A stretch of 64,000 nucleotides of DNA from Eubacterium pyruvativorans (GCF_900102225.1 NZ_FNBF01000007.1:1-64000), one strand, 5' to 3'; shown: positions 8,148-16,313, numbered from the stretch's first letter. The notes: generated by a model from the sequence alone, not told the origin. Numbers and translations are program-made.

Positions 8148-9329
8148 ATGACAAAGGATTTCAGATGGTTCGATCCCACAGAACTGGTCTTCGGACCGGG
8201 AAAATTGAATACGCTGCATACGCTGGAAATGCCGGGGAAGAAAGCGCTGCTGGTGATTTCTGACGGGAAGTCCGCCCGGGCGAACGGGTCTCTGGACCGG
8301 ACAGAGGAACAGCTTAGGATGGCCGGCGTGGAAGTGGTGCTGTTCGACCGGGTGGGACCGAATCCGGAGAAACCGGTGGTGGAAGCCGGTGCCCGGCTGG
8401 CCCGGGCGCAGGGATGTGACATGGTGGTGGCGCTGGGAGGCGGTTCCGTCATGGATGCGGCGAAGGTTATGGCGGCATTCGCTGTCATGCCGGGGGACGA
8501 CCTGTGGGATTATGCGCCGGGTGCCACCGGCCGCCGGAAACCCCTGGACATTCCGTCCCTTCCGACGATCATGATCACCACTTCCGCCGGCACCGGATCC
8601 GAGGTGGACAGCTGGGGTGTCATCACCAATCCCAAGACCCGGGAAAAGGTGGGGATCGGCCGGGTCCGTCACATGTTCCCGGTCTATGCCATTGTGGACC
8701 CGGAATTGATGGTGACGGTGCCGCCGAAGTTCACCGCCTATCAGGGATTCGATGCGTTGTTCCACAATATGGAGGGGTACATCTCCAATGCGGCGAACTT
8801 CATGGGAGACATGATTCAGGAAAGCGCCATAGAAAAGATTGGTGCGTACCTGGAACGGGCGGTGAAGGATGGAAGTGATCTGGAAGCCAGAGCGAATGTG
8901 GCCTATGCGAACACGATGGGAGGCTATTCCATGATCATCACCGGCACCACCAGTGAACACGGAATGGAGCACGCCATGAGCGCCTATCACACCGCTCTGC
9001 CCCACGGCGCCGGCCTCATCATGATATCGCTGGAGTACTTCCGGTATTTCATTCAGAAGCATGTCTGCGACGAACGATTCGTCCGCATGGCCCGGGCACT
9101 GGGCCGGCGGGATGCGGAGAAACCGGAGGAGCTTCTGGATGCACTGGCGGATCTGCAGAGGGCCTGCGGCGTAGATGATCTGAAAATGTCCGATTACGGC
9201 ATCACGCCGGAAGAACTGCCGAAGTTTGTGCAGAATGCGAAGACAGTGATGGCGCCGCAGTTCACGAAGGACCGGTATCCGATGACAGACGAAGACTGTG
9301 AGGAGATCTATCGGAGATCCTTCCGGTAG
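8148..9329 (+). CDS. Iron-containing alcohol dehydrogenase
   Basis: A 393-residue NAD(P)-dependent group III alcohol dehydrogenase. The nucleotide-binding GGGSVMDAAK lies near residues 95-104. Metal ligands appear as VDPEL near 185, then GFDALFHNMEG, SEHGMEHAM and LPHGAGL, giving the Asp and three His set. Substrate cannot be read from sequence; butanol-dehydrogenase-like enzymes are closest in feel. An AAGGAGA ribosome binding site precedes it, and it ends the plus-strand arm of the corrinoid locus, where it could oxidise or reduce an alcohol or aldehyde released by demethylation. That link is inference from position only. Confidence 0.85.
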   Translation: MTKDFRWFDPTELVFGPGKLNTLHTLEMPGKKALLVISDGKSARANGSLDRTEEQLRMAGVEVVLFDRVGPNPEKPVVEAGARLARAQGCDMVVALGGGSVMDAAKVMAAFAVMPGDDLWDYAPGATGRRKPLDIPSLPTIMITTSAGTGSEVDSWGVITNPKTREKVGIGRVRHMFPVYAIVDPELMVTVPPKFTAYQGFDALFHNMEGYISNAANFMGDMIQESAIEKIGAYLERAVKDGSDLEARANVAYANTMGGYSMIITGTTSEHGMEHAMSAYHTALPHGAGLIMISLEYFRYFIQKHVCDERFVRMARALGRRDAEKPEELLDALADLQRACGVDDLKMSDYGITPEELPKFVQNAKTVMAPQFTKDRYPMTDEDCEEIYRRSFR

Positions 9330-9395
9330 ATCCGGGACATGGCGCAGATCCGGAAGACACGGATAATCCGGCAGATCTGTCTGTCCTGGGGGTCC

Positions 9396-9449
9396 GGCAG
9401 AACCGGAGAAGGGCGGCCTCCGGTCCGCCCCCGCTTCCGGTTCTCTGCC
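9396..9449 (+). terminator. Long GC-rich hairpin, probable end of the corrinoid operon
   Basis: Paired arms are GGCAG/CTGCC, AACCGGA/TCCGGTT and GGGCGG/CCGCCC with small internal loops. A pyrimidine-rich stretch (CTTTTTC) begins only about 20 bases later, so it is an imperfect intrinsic terminator and could instead be an mRNA-stabilising 3' structure. Confidence 0.5.
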
Positions 9450-9583
9450 CGGTGCCCTCGATGCTTCCTTTTTCATTCTTCCCGACTTTGTGATTAGTAA
9501 CAACTTACCAATATTTTGCATTGTGAACCGGTATTGGTTTCGATAAATTCATAGTAAATCAGCCGGTAATGGATTGCATACGG

Positions 9584-9628
9584 TTGACAGGTGTTTATCT
9601 CCGGGGTAATTTGGGAATAGTACCAAAT
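9584..9628 (+). promoter_or_regulatory. feoAB promoter with overlapping operator-like dyad
   Basis: TTGACA at 9584-9589 and TAATTT at 9607-9612 are 17 bases apart. The inverted repeat ATTTGG (9609-9614), eight bases, CCAAAT (9623-9628) covers the -10 box and start region, where a repressor would block transcription. The DtxR-type regulator encoded just after feoAB is the natural candidate; the match to any known box is not claimed. Confidence 0.6.
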
Positions 9629-9672
9629 CGAAGGAAGGATTTGCGTGGAACAATACAGAAGGGACAGAAAAC

Positions 9673-12033
9673 GTGAAGACATTACGAAATCTGAAAATCG
9701 GTGAACGGGGAAGAATCGCTGCAGTCGGCGGAGAAGGGGAACTCCGCCAGCATTTTCTGGATATGGGTCTGATCCCGGGAGCCGATGTGGAAATGATCAA
9801 GCTGGCACCGATGGGAGATCCGATGGAAATCATGATCCACGGTTACGAGCTGACGCTCCGGATGGATGATGCCGCCCGCATCGATGTGGAACCGCTCCGG
9901 GAGGGAGAACTGCCGGAAGCAGAACCGAAGGCATCTGTCGACATGGAAACGGAGCACCCGGGGCTGGGAGAGGGGGGCCGTTATCATGTGAAGGCAGATG
10001 CGGACCCGCTTCCGGATGATCAGGTACTGACCTTCGCACTGGCCGGAAATCAGAACTGCGGCAAGACCACCCTCTTCAATCAGCTGACGGGTTCCAACCA
10101 GCATGTGGGAAATTTCCCGGGGGTTACGGTGGACCAGAAGAGCGGTCCCATCCGGGGAAACAGCATGACGAAGGTGGTGGATCTGCCGGGGATCTACTCC
10201 CTCTCTCCCTACAGCAGTGAAGAACTGGTTTCCAGAAAGTTCATTCTGGAGGAGCATCCCACCGGCATCATCAACATCGTGGATGCCACGAATATTGAAC
10301 GGAATCTGTATCTGACCATGCAGCTGATGGAACTGAATGTGCCGATGGTGCTGGCCCTGAACATGATGGACGAGGTCCAGGGCAACGGGGGATCCATCGA
10401 CATCAACCGCATGGAAGATATGCTGGGCATTCCGGTGGTGCCGATTTCCGCTGCGAAGAACCAGGGCATCGATGAACTCATCGCCCACGCAATGCACGTG
10501 GCGAAGAATCAGGAACGCCCCGGCAGACAGGATTTCTGCCGGGAGGACGAGAACGGCGGTGCAGTGCACCGCTGCCTTCACAGCATCATGCATCTGATCG
10601 AGGATCATGCGAAGGCGGCCGGGCTGCCGATTCGTTTTGCCGCAACCAAACTGGTGGAGGGGGACGAACGGGTCATGAATGCGCTCTCTCTGGATATCAA
10701 TGAGAAACAGACCATCGCCCATATTATCCGGCAGATGGAGGACGAACGGGGACTGGACGCCACAGCGGCCATCGCTGACATGCGGTTCGCCTTCATTCAG
10801 AATCTGGCCCGGGAGACGGTGATCAAACCGGGAGAGAGCCGGGAGCATGCCCGGAGCCGAAAACTGGACCGGATCCTGACCGGACGGTTCACGGCCATTC
10901 CGGCCTTCATCGGCATCATGGGGACGGTGTTCTGGCTCACGTTCAATGTGATCGGTGCGAAGCTGCAGGATCTGGTGGCAGCGGGGATCGACGCTCTGGG
11001 ACACGCAGCAGCCGCAGCCATGACAGCGGTTCATGTCTCTCCGGTGATCCAGTCGCTGGTCACAGACGGCATTTTCGGGGGCGTGGGAAGCGTCCTGAGT
11101 TTTGTGCCGATTATCGTCACCCTGTTTTTCTTCCTGTCCCTGCTGGAGGACAGCGGATATATGGCCCGGGTGGCTTTCGTGATGGATAAGATTCTCCGGA
11201 AGATCGGGCTGTCCGGCCGCAGCATTGTGCCTATGCTGGTGGGATTCGGCTGCACGGTGCCGGGGGTCATGGCCAGCCGGACCCTGCCTTCAGAGCGGGA
11301 CCGGAAGATGACCATCATGCTGACTCCATTCATGAGCTGCTCGGCGAAGCTGCCGATCTACGGCTTCTTCACAGCGGCATTCTTTCCGGGAAAAGGGGCG
11401 CTGATCATGGTGGGGCTCTATCTTCTGGGCATTCTGGTGGGCATCCTCACCGCACTGGTGTCCAAGGGAACGGTGTTCCGGGGAGAGGCTGTGCCATTCG
11501 TCATGGAGCTGCCGAATTACAGACTGCCAAGCGGCCGCAATGTGCTCCGCCTCATGTGGGATAAGGCAAAGGATTTCCTGCAGCGGGCGTTCACCGTTAT
11601 TTTCGCCGCAACGATTGTGATCTGGTTCCTGCAGACCTTCGACCTGCACCTTCGGGTGACGCCGGACTCCTCCGGCAGCATCCTGGCGGCGGTAGCCGGT
11701 CTCATTGCGCCGATATTCGCACCGCTGGGATTCGGCAACTGGAAGATGTCCACGGCGCTGATTTCCGGATTCATGGCGAAGGAGAGTGTGGTGGCAACTC
11801 TGAATGTGCTGTACGGCGGCGCTGCGGGAATGGTTCATTCCATGACCACGCTGACAGCGGCCAGCGCCCTGGTGTTCTGCCTGCTTTATACGCCGTGTGT
11901 GGCGGCGATTACATCCGTGAAGCGGGAGCTGGGATGGAAATGGGGCATCGGCATGGTGCTGTTCCAGTGTGCTGTGGCCTGGGTCTGTGCCTTCGCCGTC
12001 CGTCTGATCGGCATGGCGCTGGGCATGGCGTAA
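9673..12033 (+). CDS. feoB: Fused FeoA-FeoB ferrous iron transporter
   Basis: A 786-residue protein starting at GTG, with GAAGGGA upstream. Residues 1-75 are an SH3-like FeoA domain. After a linker comes the FeoB G domain: G1 GNQNCGKTTLFN at 125-136 (most FeoB have Pro where Gln is seen), DLPG of G3 and NMMD of G4. A membrane domain with about ten helices follows from residue 405 to the end, with the paired Gate motifs around GFGCTVPGV and TPFMSCSAKLPIY. It imports Fe(II) across the cytoplasmic membrane. FeoA-FeoB fusions are known in Clostridia. A metalloregulator gene follows by about 100 bases. Confidence 0.95.
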   Translation: MKTLRNLKIGERGRIAAVGGEGELRQHFLDMGLIPGADVEMIKLAPMGDPMEIMIHGYELTLRMDDAARIDVEPLREGELPEAEPKASVDMETEHPGLGEGGRYHVKADADPLPDDQVLTFALAGNQNCGKTTLFNQLTGSNQHVGNFPGVTVDQKSGPIRGNSMTKVVDLPGIYSLSPYSSEELVSRKFILEEHPTGIINIVDATNIERNLYLTMQLMELNVPMVLALNMMDEVQGNGGSIDINRMEDMLGIPVVPISAAKNQGIDELIAHAMHVAKNQERPGRQDFCREDENGGAVHRCLHSIMHLIEDHAKAAGLPIRFAATKLVEGDERVMNALSLDINEKQTIAHIIRQMEDERGLDATAAIADMRFAFIQNLARETVIKPGESREHARSRKLDRILTGRFTAIPAFIGIMGTVFWLTFNVIGAKLQDLVAAGIDALGHAAAAAMTAVHVSPVIQSLVTDGIFGGVGSVLSFVPIIVTLFFFLSLLEDSGYMARVAFVMDKILRKIGLSGRSIVPMLVGFGCTVPGVMASRTLPSERDRKMTIMLTPFMSCSAKLPIYGFFTAAFFPGKGALIMVGLYLLGILVGILTALVSKGTVFRGEAVPFVMELPNYRLPSGRNVLRLMWDKAKDFLQRAFTVIFAATIVIWFLQTFDLHLRVTPDSSGSILAAVAGLIAPIFAPLGFGNWKMSTALISGFMAKESVVATLNVLYGGAAGMVHSMTTLTAASALVFCLLYTPCVAAITSVKRELGWKWGIGMVLFQCAVAWVCAFAVRLIGMALGMA

Positions 12034-12130
12034 GACCGAAGGAAAGGCCGGGAAATCAAGGGATGCGGCGGTCCGCATGAGGCGGCGCACCCCAGGCATG
12101 CCCGGGAACAACGAGAGGAAGGTATATGAT

Positions 12131-12496
12131 ATGAGAGCGAAATCCCATGAATCCGGTGAGAACTACCTGGAGGCGATCCTGGTTCTGACAGAGGAAAAAG
12201 GGTACTGCCGCTCGGTGGATGTGGCGGAATACCTGGACATTACGAAACCTTCGGTCAGTGTGGCGGTTTCCCGCATGGTGAAGGACGGGTATCTGGAAAC
12301 GGATCAGAACAAGTTCCTGCATCTCACGGAGAAAGGCCGGCGCATCGCTTCCCAGACCTACGAAAAACACACCTTCTTTCTGAAAAAGCTGAAGGAAGCC
12401 GGCGTGGCGGAAGAGATCGCCGATGTGGAGGCCTGTGCCATGGAACACGGCATCAGCTACGATTCCTTCCTGAAAGTGAAGAAGATGTTCCAGTAG
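12131..12496 (+). CDS. DtxR/MntR-type metal-dependent regulator
   Basis: A 121-residue protein starting at the ATG at 12131, preceded by GAGAGGAAGG; an in-frame upstream ATG lacks a ribosome binding site. Residues 5-60 are the winged helix (LTEEKGYCRSVDVAEYLDI, then SVSVAVSRM) and the rest is a short helical dimerisation and metal-binding region with histidines and a cysteine. It lacks the SH3 domain of long DtxR members, like MntR. Encoded downstream of feoAB, it probably represses that operon when iron or manganese is plentiful, acting at the dyad at 9609-9628. Which metal it senses cannot be told. Confidence 0.85.
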   Translation: MRAKSHESGENYLEAILVLTEEKGYCRSVDVAEYLDITKPSVSVAVSRMVKDGYLETDQNKFLHLTEKGRRIASQTYEKHTFFLKKLKEAGVAEEIADVEACAMEHGISYDSFLKVKKMFQ

Positions 12497-12504
12497 GATG
12501 GCAG

Positions 12505-12533
12505 TTGACATTCCGGAAATGAGCCGATAGAAT
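12505..12533 (+). promoter_or_regulatory. queF promoter
   Basis: TTGACA at 12505-12510 and TAGAAT at 12528-12533 with a 17-base spacer, starting eight bases after the regulator stop. The predicted leader is under 20 bases, too short for a riboswitch, so queF itself is not under the preQ1 element found downstream. Confidence 0.75.
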
Positions 12534-12557
12534 AGGTATTCTGAGAGGGAGGAAACC

Positions 12558-13040
12558 ATGAGCAGAACGAAAGAAGAACTGGAAGGGGTAACGCTGCTGG
12601 GAAATCAGCACACCCGTTATTCCTATGATTACGAGCCGGATCTCCTGGAGCGATTTCCGAATAAGCATCCGTACCGGGATTATATGGTGACACTGAACTG
12701 TCCGGAGTTCACAACTCTTTGCCCGAAAACCGGCCAGCCGGATTTCGGCAAGCTGGTGATCCGGTACATTCCGGACGGCTACCTGGTGGAATCCAAGTCT
12801 CTGAAGCTGTATCTGTTCAGTTTCCGGAATCACGGCGACTTCCATGAGGACTGCTGCAACATCATTCTGAACGATCTGGTGAAGCTGATGGATCCCAAGT
12901 TCGCGGAAGTCCGGGGGATTTTCCGTCCCCGGGGCGGCATTTCCATCTGGCCGACTGCCGCATACGGCAGGCCGGGAACGAAGTATGAGGAAATGGCGGA
13001 GCAGCGCCTGTTCGCAGAGACAGCGGATCGGAGTTTCTGA
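12558..13040 (+). CDS. queF: preQ0 reductase, NADPH-dependent (type I QueF)
   Basis: This 160-residue enzyme of the tunnelling (T-fold) superfamily reduces 7-cyano-7-deazaguanine (preQ0) to preQ1, the last free-base step of queuosine precursor synthesis. The catalytic cysteine is in [12 protein letters not shown] near residue 55, followed by ESKSLKLYL, the QueF-specific NADPH/substrate motif, and HEDCCN. The length is that of the unimodular, Bacillus-like type. It has its own promoter and lies just upstream of the preQ1 riboswitch and queC-queD-queE, so transcripts reading through queF would also meet the switch. Confidence 0.95.
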   Translation: MSRTKEELEGVTLLGNQHTRYSYDYEPDLLERFPNKHPYRDYMVTLNCPEFTTLCPKTGQPDFGKLVIRYIPDGYLVESKSLKLYLFSFRNHGDFHEDCCNIILNDLVKLMDPKFAEVRGIFRPRGGISIWPTAAYGRPGTKYEEMAEQRLFAETADRSF

Positions 13041-13097
13041 TCCGGCAGGCGGAGCCTGAAAAGAAAAATTGAAAATTGAATCGCCGGCGCAGCCGGC

Positions 13098-13134
13098 AAG
13101 TTGTTCGAGACCATCCAACTGTAAAAAACTAAGG
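13098..13134 (+). ncRNA. preQ1-I riboswitch aptamer
   Basis: The stem AGTTG (13099-13103) pairs with CAACT (13116-13120). The loop begins TTCGAGA, and an A-rich tail GTAAAAAACTAAGG ends the motif. This stem, loop and tail order is the H-type pseudoknot of the class I preQ1 aptamer, with the two C's before the 3' stem strand available to pair with the final GG. It lies between queF and queC, the expected targets. A GCCGGC/GCCGGC hairpin precedes it at 13083-13097. Confidence 0.87.
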
Positions 13135-13154
13135 GGAAAACGCATAGAAATCCG

Positions 13155-13231
13155 GGAGCGGTGCCGGCGGCACGGCTCCTTCATGGGGTGTGCCCCGATT
13201 GCAGCCGGATGGCAGTGATCGGGGGGCACTT
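13155..13231 (+). terminator. Expression platform of the preQ1 switch: hairpin plus intrinsic terminator
   Basis: A GGAGC...GCTCC hairpin with inner GTGCC/GGCAC (about 13155-13180) is followed by a terminator whose arms begin GTGCCCCGAT and end ATCGGGGGGCAC, then a run of T's to 13231. The queC ribosome binding site comes right after. The arrangement suggests preQ1-dependent termination before queCDE-folE. Confidence 0.75.
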
Positions 13232-13253
13232 TTTTTCGTATATGGAGAAGAAA

Positions 13254-13943
13254 ATGAAGAAGGCGCTGGTACTCTCCAGCGGCGGTGTGGATTCTTCCAC
13301 CTGCGTATCGGTGGCGGTGGATGAGCTGGGAGCGGAGAACGTTTCCACCGTATCGGTTTTTTATGGACAGAAGCACCGGAAGGAACTGGAGGCGGCCCGG
13401 CAGGTGGCAGCATTCTACGGTGTGCAGCATTATGAACTGGATCTTTCCAATGTGCTGCAGTATTCTGATTGTTCCCTGCTGGCCCATTCGGACCAGGAGA
13501 TCGAGCACAAGTCCTACGCAGAGCAGGTGAAGGAAAACGGGGAAGGAAAGGTTTCCACCTACGTGCCGTTCCGGAACGGGCTGATGCTTTCGGCGGCGGC
13601 CAGTCTGGCCCAGTCCCTGTATCCGGATGATCTCTGCGACATTTACCTGGGCGCCCATGCGGACGATGCGGCGGGCAACGCCTATGCGGACTGCAGTGTG
13701 GAATTTACGGATGCGATGGAGCAGGCCATTTCCATCGGCACGTACGGGAACGTCCACCTCCGGGCACCCTTTGTCGGTCTGAACAAGGCCGGGGTGGTCC
13801 GCCGGGGTCTGGAACTGGGCACGCCCTATGAACTGACCTGGAGCTGCTACGAAGGCGGGGACAAGCCCTGCGGCACCTGCGGCACCTGCATTGACCGGGC
13901 GGCGGCATTCGCAGCAAACGGTGTGAAGGACCCGGCGCTGTAG
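13254..13943 (+). CDS. queC: 7-cyano-7-deazaguanine synthase
   Basis: A 229-residue protein starting at the ATG at 13254, with GGAGAAG just upstream; an earlier in-frame region overlaps the terminator. It converts 7-carboxy-7-deazaguanine to preQ0 using ATP and ammonia. The PP-loop LSSGGVDSST is at residues 6-15, YVPFRNGLML sits mid-chain, and the zinc site is the C-terminal CGTCGTCIDR cluster with an earlier Cys. It is the first gene controlled by the preQ1 riboswitch and is followed by queD after 21 bases. Confidence 0.95.
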   Translation: MKKALVLSSGGVDSSTCVSVAVDELGAENVSTVSVFYGQKHRKELEAARQVAAFYGVQHYELDLSNVLQYSDCSLLAHSDQEIEHKSYAEQVKENGEGKVSTYVPFRNGLMLSAAASLAQSLYPDDLCDIYLGAHADDAAGNAYADCSVEFTDAMEQAISIGTYGNVHLRAPFVGLNKAGVVRRGLELGTPYELTWSCYEGGDKPCGTCGTCIDRAAAFAANGVKDPAL

Positions 13944-13964
13944 AAGACAAAGAGGAGAGGGATT

Positions 13965-14297
13965 ATGTATCGGATACACAAGAGGCTGGAGATCAGTGCG
14001 GCGCACCGCCTGGATCTGAATTATGAAAGTAAATGCTCCCGTATTCACGGACACAACTGGATGATCGATGTGTACATGCAGAGTGAGAAACTGGACGAAA
14101 ACGGAATGGTCTGTGACTTTACCCTGATCAAACAGCGGGTGAAGGACCGGCTGGATCACCGGTTTCTGAATGAAGTGCTGGACGTCAATCCGACGGCAGA
14201 GAATATAGCGAAATGGATTGCGGACCAGCTGGGAGAGAAATGTTATCTGGTCCGGGTGAAGGAGAGCGAAGGGAACACGGCGGAGTATGAGCGTTAG
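13965..14297 (+). CDS. queD: 6-carboxy-5,6,7,8-tetrahydropterin synthase
   Basis: A 110-residue T-fold enzyme that turns dihydroneopterin triphosphate into carboxytetrahydropterin. The zinc histidines are in SAAHRL (residue 14) and RIHGHNW (residues 28 and 30), and DHRFLNEV carries a catalytic histidine further on. The length is typical of short QueD proteins. Its stop lies 11 bases inside queE, indicating coupled translation, and it shares the riboswitch-controlled transcript with queC. Confidence 0.93.
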   Translation: MYRIHKRLEISAAHRLDLNYESKCSRIHGHNWMIDVYMQSEKLDENGMVCDFTLIKQRVKDRLDHRFLNEVLDVNPTAENIAKWIADQLGEKCYLVRVKESEGNTAEYER

Positions 14298-14952
14298 TCT
14301 GACAGTCAATGAAATTTTCGGAAGTATTGACGGGGAAGGTCTGACGGCGGGAGGTCTGGCCTGTTTCATCCGCCTGGCAGGATGCAATCTGCGCTGCTCC
14401 TACTGTGACACGGGATATGCGCTGGAAGCGGGAGACGGCCGGGAGATGACGATTCCGGAGATTCTGGCTAAGGTACGGCGGATCGGATACCGTCATGTGA
14501 CGCTGACCGGCGGGGAACCGCTGGTTCATCCGGGGGCGGAAGAACTGATCGACGCACTTCTGGAGGAGGGTCATCTGGTGAACATCGAAACCAACGGGTC
14601 GGTGCCGGTCAGGCCGTATCAGAAGCCGGGGGTCATGATCACCATGGACTGGAAATGTCCGGGGAGCGGTATGGAAGAGGCCATGCTTCCGGAAAACCCG
14701 GAGCTCCTCCGGGAGGGGGACGTGCTGAAGTTTGTCTGCGAAGCGTCGGATTTCGACGAGGTTCGCCGGGTGCTGGAAGAACATTCCCTCCGGTGCTGGG
14801 TCTATCTGAGCCCGGTATTCGGGAAGGTCCGGCCGGAGCAGCTGGTGGATTTCCTGAAATCCCTGGCGGATTCCGGGATGGATACCGAGAAGATCCGGGT
14901 TCAGGTGCAGCTGCACAAGGTGATCTGGGACCCGGAAGAGCGGGGAGTATAG
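14287..14952 (+). CDS. queE: 7-carboxy-7-deazaguanine synthase, radical SAM
   Basis: This 221-residue radical SAM enzyme performs the ring contraction that makes the 7-deazapurine core. The [4Fe-4S] motif is CNLRCSYC near residues 36-43; the signature N-terminal EIFGSIDGEG and the SAM-binding TGGEPLV segment are present. It overlaps queD by 11 bases and is followed by folE 40 bases on, so substrate supply from GTP is encoded in the same operon. Confidence 0.95.
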   Translation: MSVSLTVNEIFGSIDGEGLTAGGLACFIRLAGCNLRCSYCDTGYALEAGDGREMTIPEILAKVRRIGYRHVTLTGGEPLVHPGAEELIDALLEEGHLVNIETNGSVPVRPYQKPGVMITMDWKCPGSGMEEAMLPENPELLREGDVLKFVCEASDFDEVRRVLEEHSLRCWVYLSPVFGKVRPEQLVDFLKSLADSGMDTEKIRVQVQLHKVIWDPEERGV

Positions 14953-14992
14953 AGGAACGGCACTTAGAAGAACAGGGCGTGGAGCAGAGGCG

Positions 14993-15595
14993 ATGAATAT
15001 GGAACGGAAAATGGACCACGAGAAAATCAAGCAGGCGGTCAGATTGTTTCTGGAAGCGGTAGGAGAGGATCCGGAGCGGGAAGGACTCCGGGAAACCCCT
15101 TCCCGGGTGGCCAGAATGTGTGAAGAGGTTCTGGCCGGCGAGAAATTCACAAACGAGGAAATTGCAAAAAAATACGGAAAGACCTTCCCCCGGGAGACCG
15201 GGCGGGATCCGGCATCGGACATGGTGCTGGTGAAGGATATTGATGTATTTTCCTACTGTGAGCATCATCTGGCCCTGATGTATGACATGAAGGTCTCTGT
15301 GGCGTATCTGCCCCGGGGACGGGTGCTGGGCCTTTCGAAGATCGCCCGGATTGCGGATATGGCGGCGAAGCGGCTGCAGCTGCAGGAACGGCTGGGGGCC
15401 GACATCGCAGAGATCATCGGCATGGCTGCGGGCACCGAGGATGTGGCGGTGGTGATTCACGGATGCCACTCCTGCATGACGGCCCGGGGCATCCGGAAGC
15501 CGGGTTCCGAAACGGTGACCACCACCTTCCGGGGCCGCTTCGAGTCGGACCCGGGGCTCCAGAGCCGTCTGCTGATGCAGATGCAGATCGGGTAG
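14993..15595 (+). CDS. folE: GTP cyclohydrolase I
   Basis: A 200-residue enzyme that converts GTP to dihydroneopterin triphosphate, the shared precursor of folate and queuosine. Zinc and active-site motifs are YCEHHLAL near residue 83, then VIHGCHSCM near 155. The start could be at any of three close methionines. Sitting at the end of queCDE without folate genes, it most likely serves queuosine synthesis here, as in other firmicute que operons, though it can also feed folate. Confidence 0.94.
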   Translation: MNMERKMDHEKIKQAVRLFLEAVGEDPEREGLRETPSRVARMCEEVLAGEKFTNEEIAKKYGKTFPRETGRDPASDMVLVKDIDVFSYCEHHLALMYDMKVSVAYLPRGRVLGLSKIARIADMAAKRLQLQERLGADIAEIIGMAAGTEDVAVVIHGCHSCMTARGIRKPGSETVTTTFRGRFESDPGLQSRLLMQMQIG

Positions 15596-15638
15596 TTTCT
15601 TTCCGCCGAAAAAAGATGCAGAGGAACACTTTCGATGA

Positions 15639-15644
15639 TATAAT
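15639..15644 (+). promoter_or_regulatory. -10 box for the downstream membrane-protein gene
   Basis: TATAAT at 15639-15644, followed 40 bases later by an AGGAGG ribosome binding site at 15681. The -35 region is weak. It suggests the membrane-protein gene has its own transcript after folE. Confidence 0.5.
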
Positions 15645-15693
15645 ACTGTCTCGGCGGCATGAAACGATTTCAAGATGCGCAGGAGGAACTGCA

Positions 15694-16134
15694 ATGCTGA
15701 ATATGATTATATTGATCGCGCTGGCGGTGTTCGTCATCGGCGCAACATATTTCTTTTTTGTATTTGAGAAACAGGGGGATCTGGGGAAACAGCGGATTCT
15801 GGGATCCTTCAACTTCGTGGCCATCGTCCTGCTGGTGAGCCGGCTGGTGGATTTTCTGCGGGCCCAGTATCCGGGCCTGGATCAGTGGTGCAAGGAAAAC
15901 ACGATCTATGAGATGGTTGTTCTGATGGGAATCTATGTTCTGGCGGCCTGGTTCTTCCTGAGCCCTCTGGCCACGAATTCACCGGATTCCCGATACTACG
16001 ATCCCCGGAAGAATGATATCAACCGGGACCGGAACGGAGAAGGAACGGGCGGCGGCCAGCCGATGAATGCGCAGCAGAAGCGCCGGAGAAATAACCAGTG
16101 GAAGGCGCAGCAGCGGAAGAAGAAACACAGATAG
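15694..16134 (+). CDS. Small membrane protein of unknown function
   Basis: A 146-residue protein that I do not recognise. Hydrophobic segments lie at residues 3-22, about 40-52 and about 70-90; the last is followed by a polar tail of 50 residues rich in Arg, Lys, Asn and Gln and ending in a KKKHR cluster. The positive tail is probably cytoplasmic. The start is set by AGGAGG eight bases upstream. It is flanked by its own promoter and terminator, so it is a single-gene unit. The basic tail could touch nucleic acid, phospholipid or ribosomes, but nothing in the sequence decides this. Confidence 0.7.
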   Translation: MLNMIILIALAVFVIGATYFFFVFEKQGDLGKQRILGSFNFVAIVLLVSRLVDFLRAQYPGLDQWCKENTIYEMVVLMGIYVLAAWFFLSPLATNSPDSRYYDPRKNDINRDRNGEGTGGGQPMNAQQKRRRNNQWKAQQRKKKHR

Positions 16135-16154
16135 AAGAAGCACAGGCATCGAAG

Positions 16155-16190
16155 TCCCGCACACTCAGAGCGAGTGTGCGGGATTTTTCC
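16155..16190 (+). terminator. Intrinsic terminator after the membrane-protein gene
   Basis: A perfect 12-base stem (arms at 16155-16166 and 16172-16183) with a five-base loop, followed by TTTTTCC. It ends the plus transcript. Confidence 0.85.
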
Positions 16191-16205
16191 GTTTTCGGGG
16201 AAGAC

Positions 16206-16260
16206 AAAAAAATCCGGGGCAGCCGGGAAGCAGGATTCTGCTTTCCGGCTGCCCCGGGTT
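16206..16260 (-). terminator. Terminator of the nitrilase gene (minus)
   Basis: Long arms CCGGGGCAGCC and GGCTGCCCCGG enclose an AAGCAG/CTGCTT inner stem. On minus the hairpin is followed by ATTTTTTTG, just past the nitrilase stop. Confidence 0.85.
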
Positions 16261-16313
16261 TCTGTCCGGCCGGCTGATGGCGCACCGGATCATCGAAGTT
16301 CGGCGGCAGGTGT

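Larger units (their letters stand above)
9330..9672. other. Intergenic region between the alcohol dehydrogenase and feoAB
   Basis: This 343-base gap has no gene. It holds a large GC-rich hairpin (9396-9449), a spaced inverted repeat ACCAATA (9507-9513) and TATTGGT (9532-9538), the feoAB promoter (9584-9612) and an operator-like dyad (9609-9628), each listed or discussed separately. Confidence 0.7.

Noticed and set aside
12453-14387. Long minus-strand frame across queF, the riboswitch, queC and queD
   Set aside because: Opposite strand is fully explained by four que features; the frame has no motif and no ribosome site.
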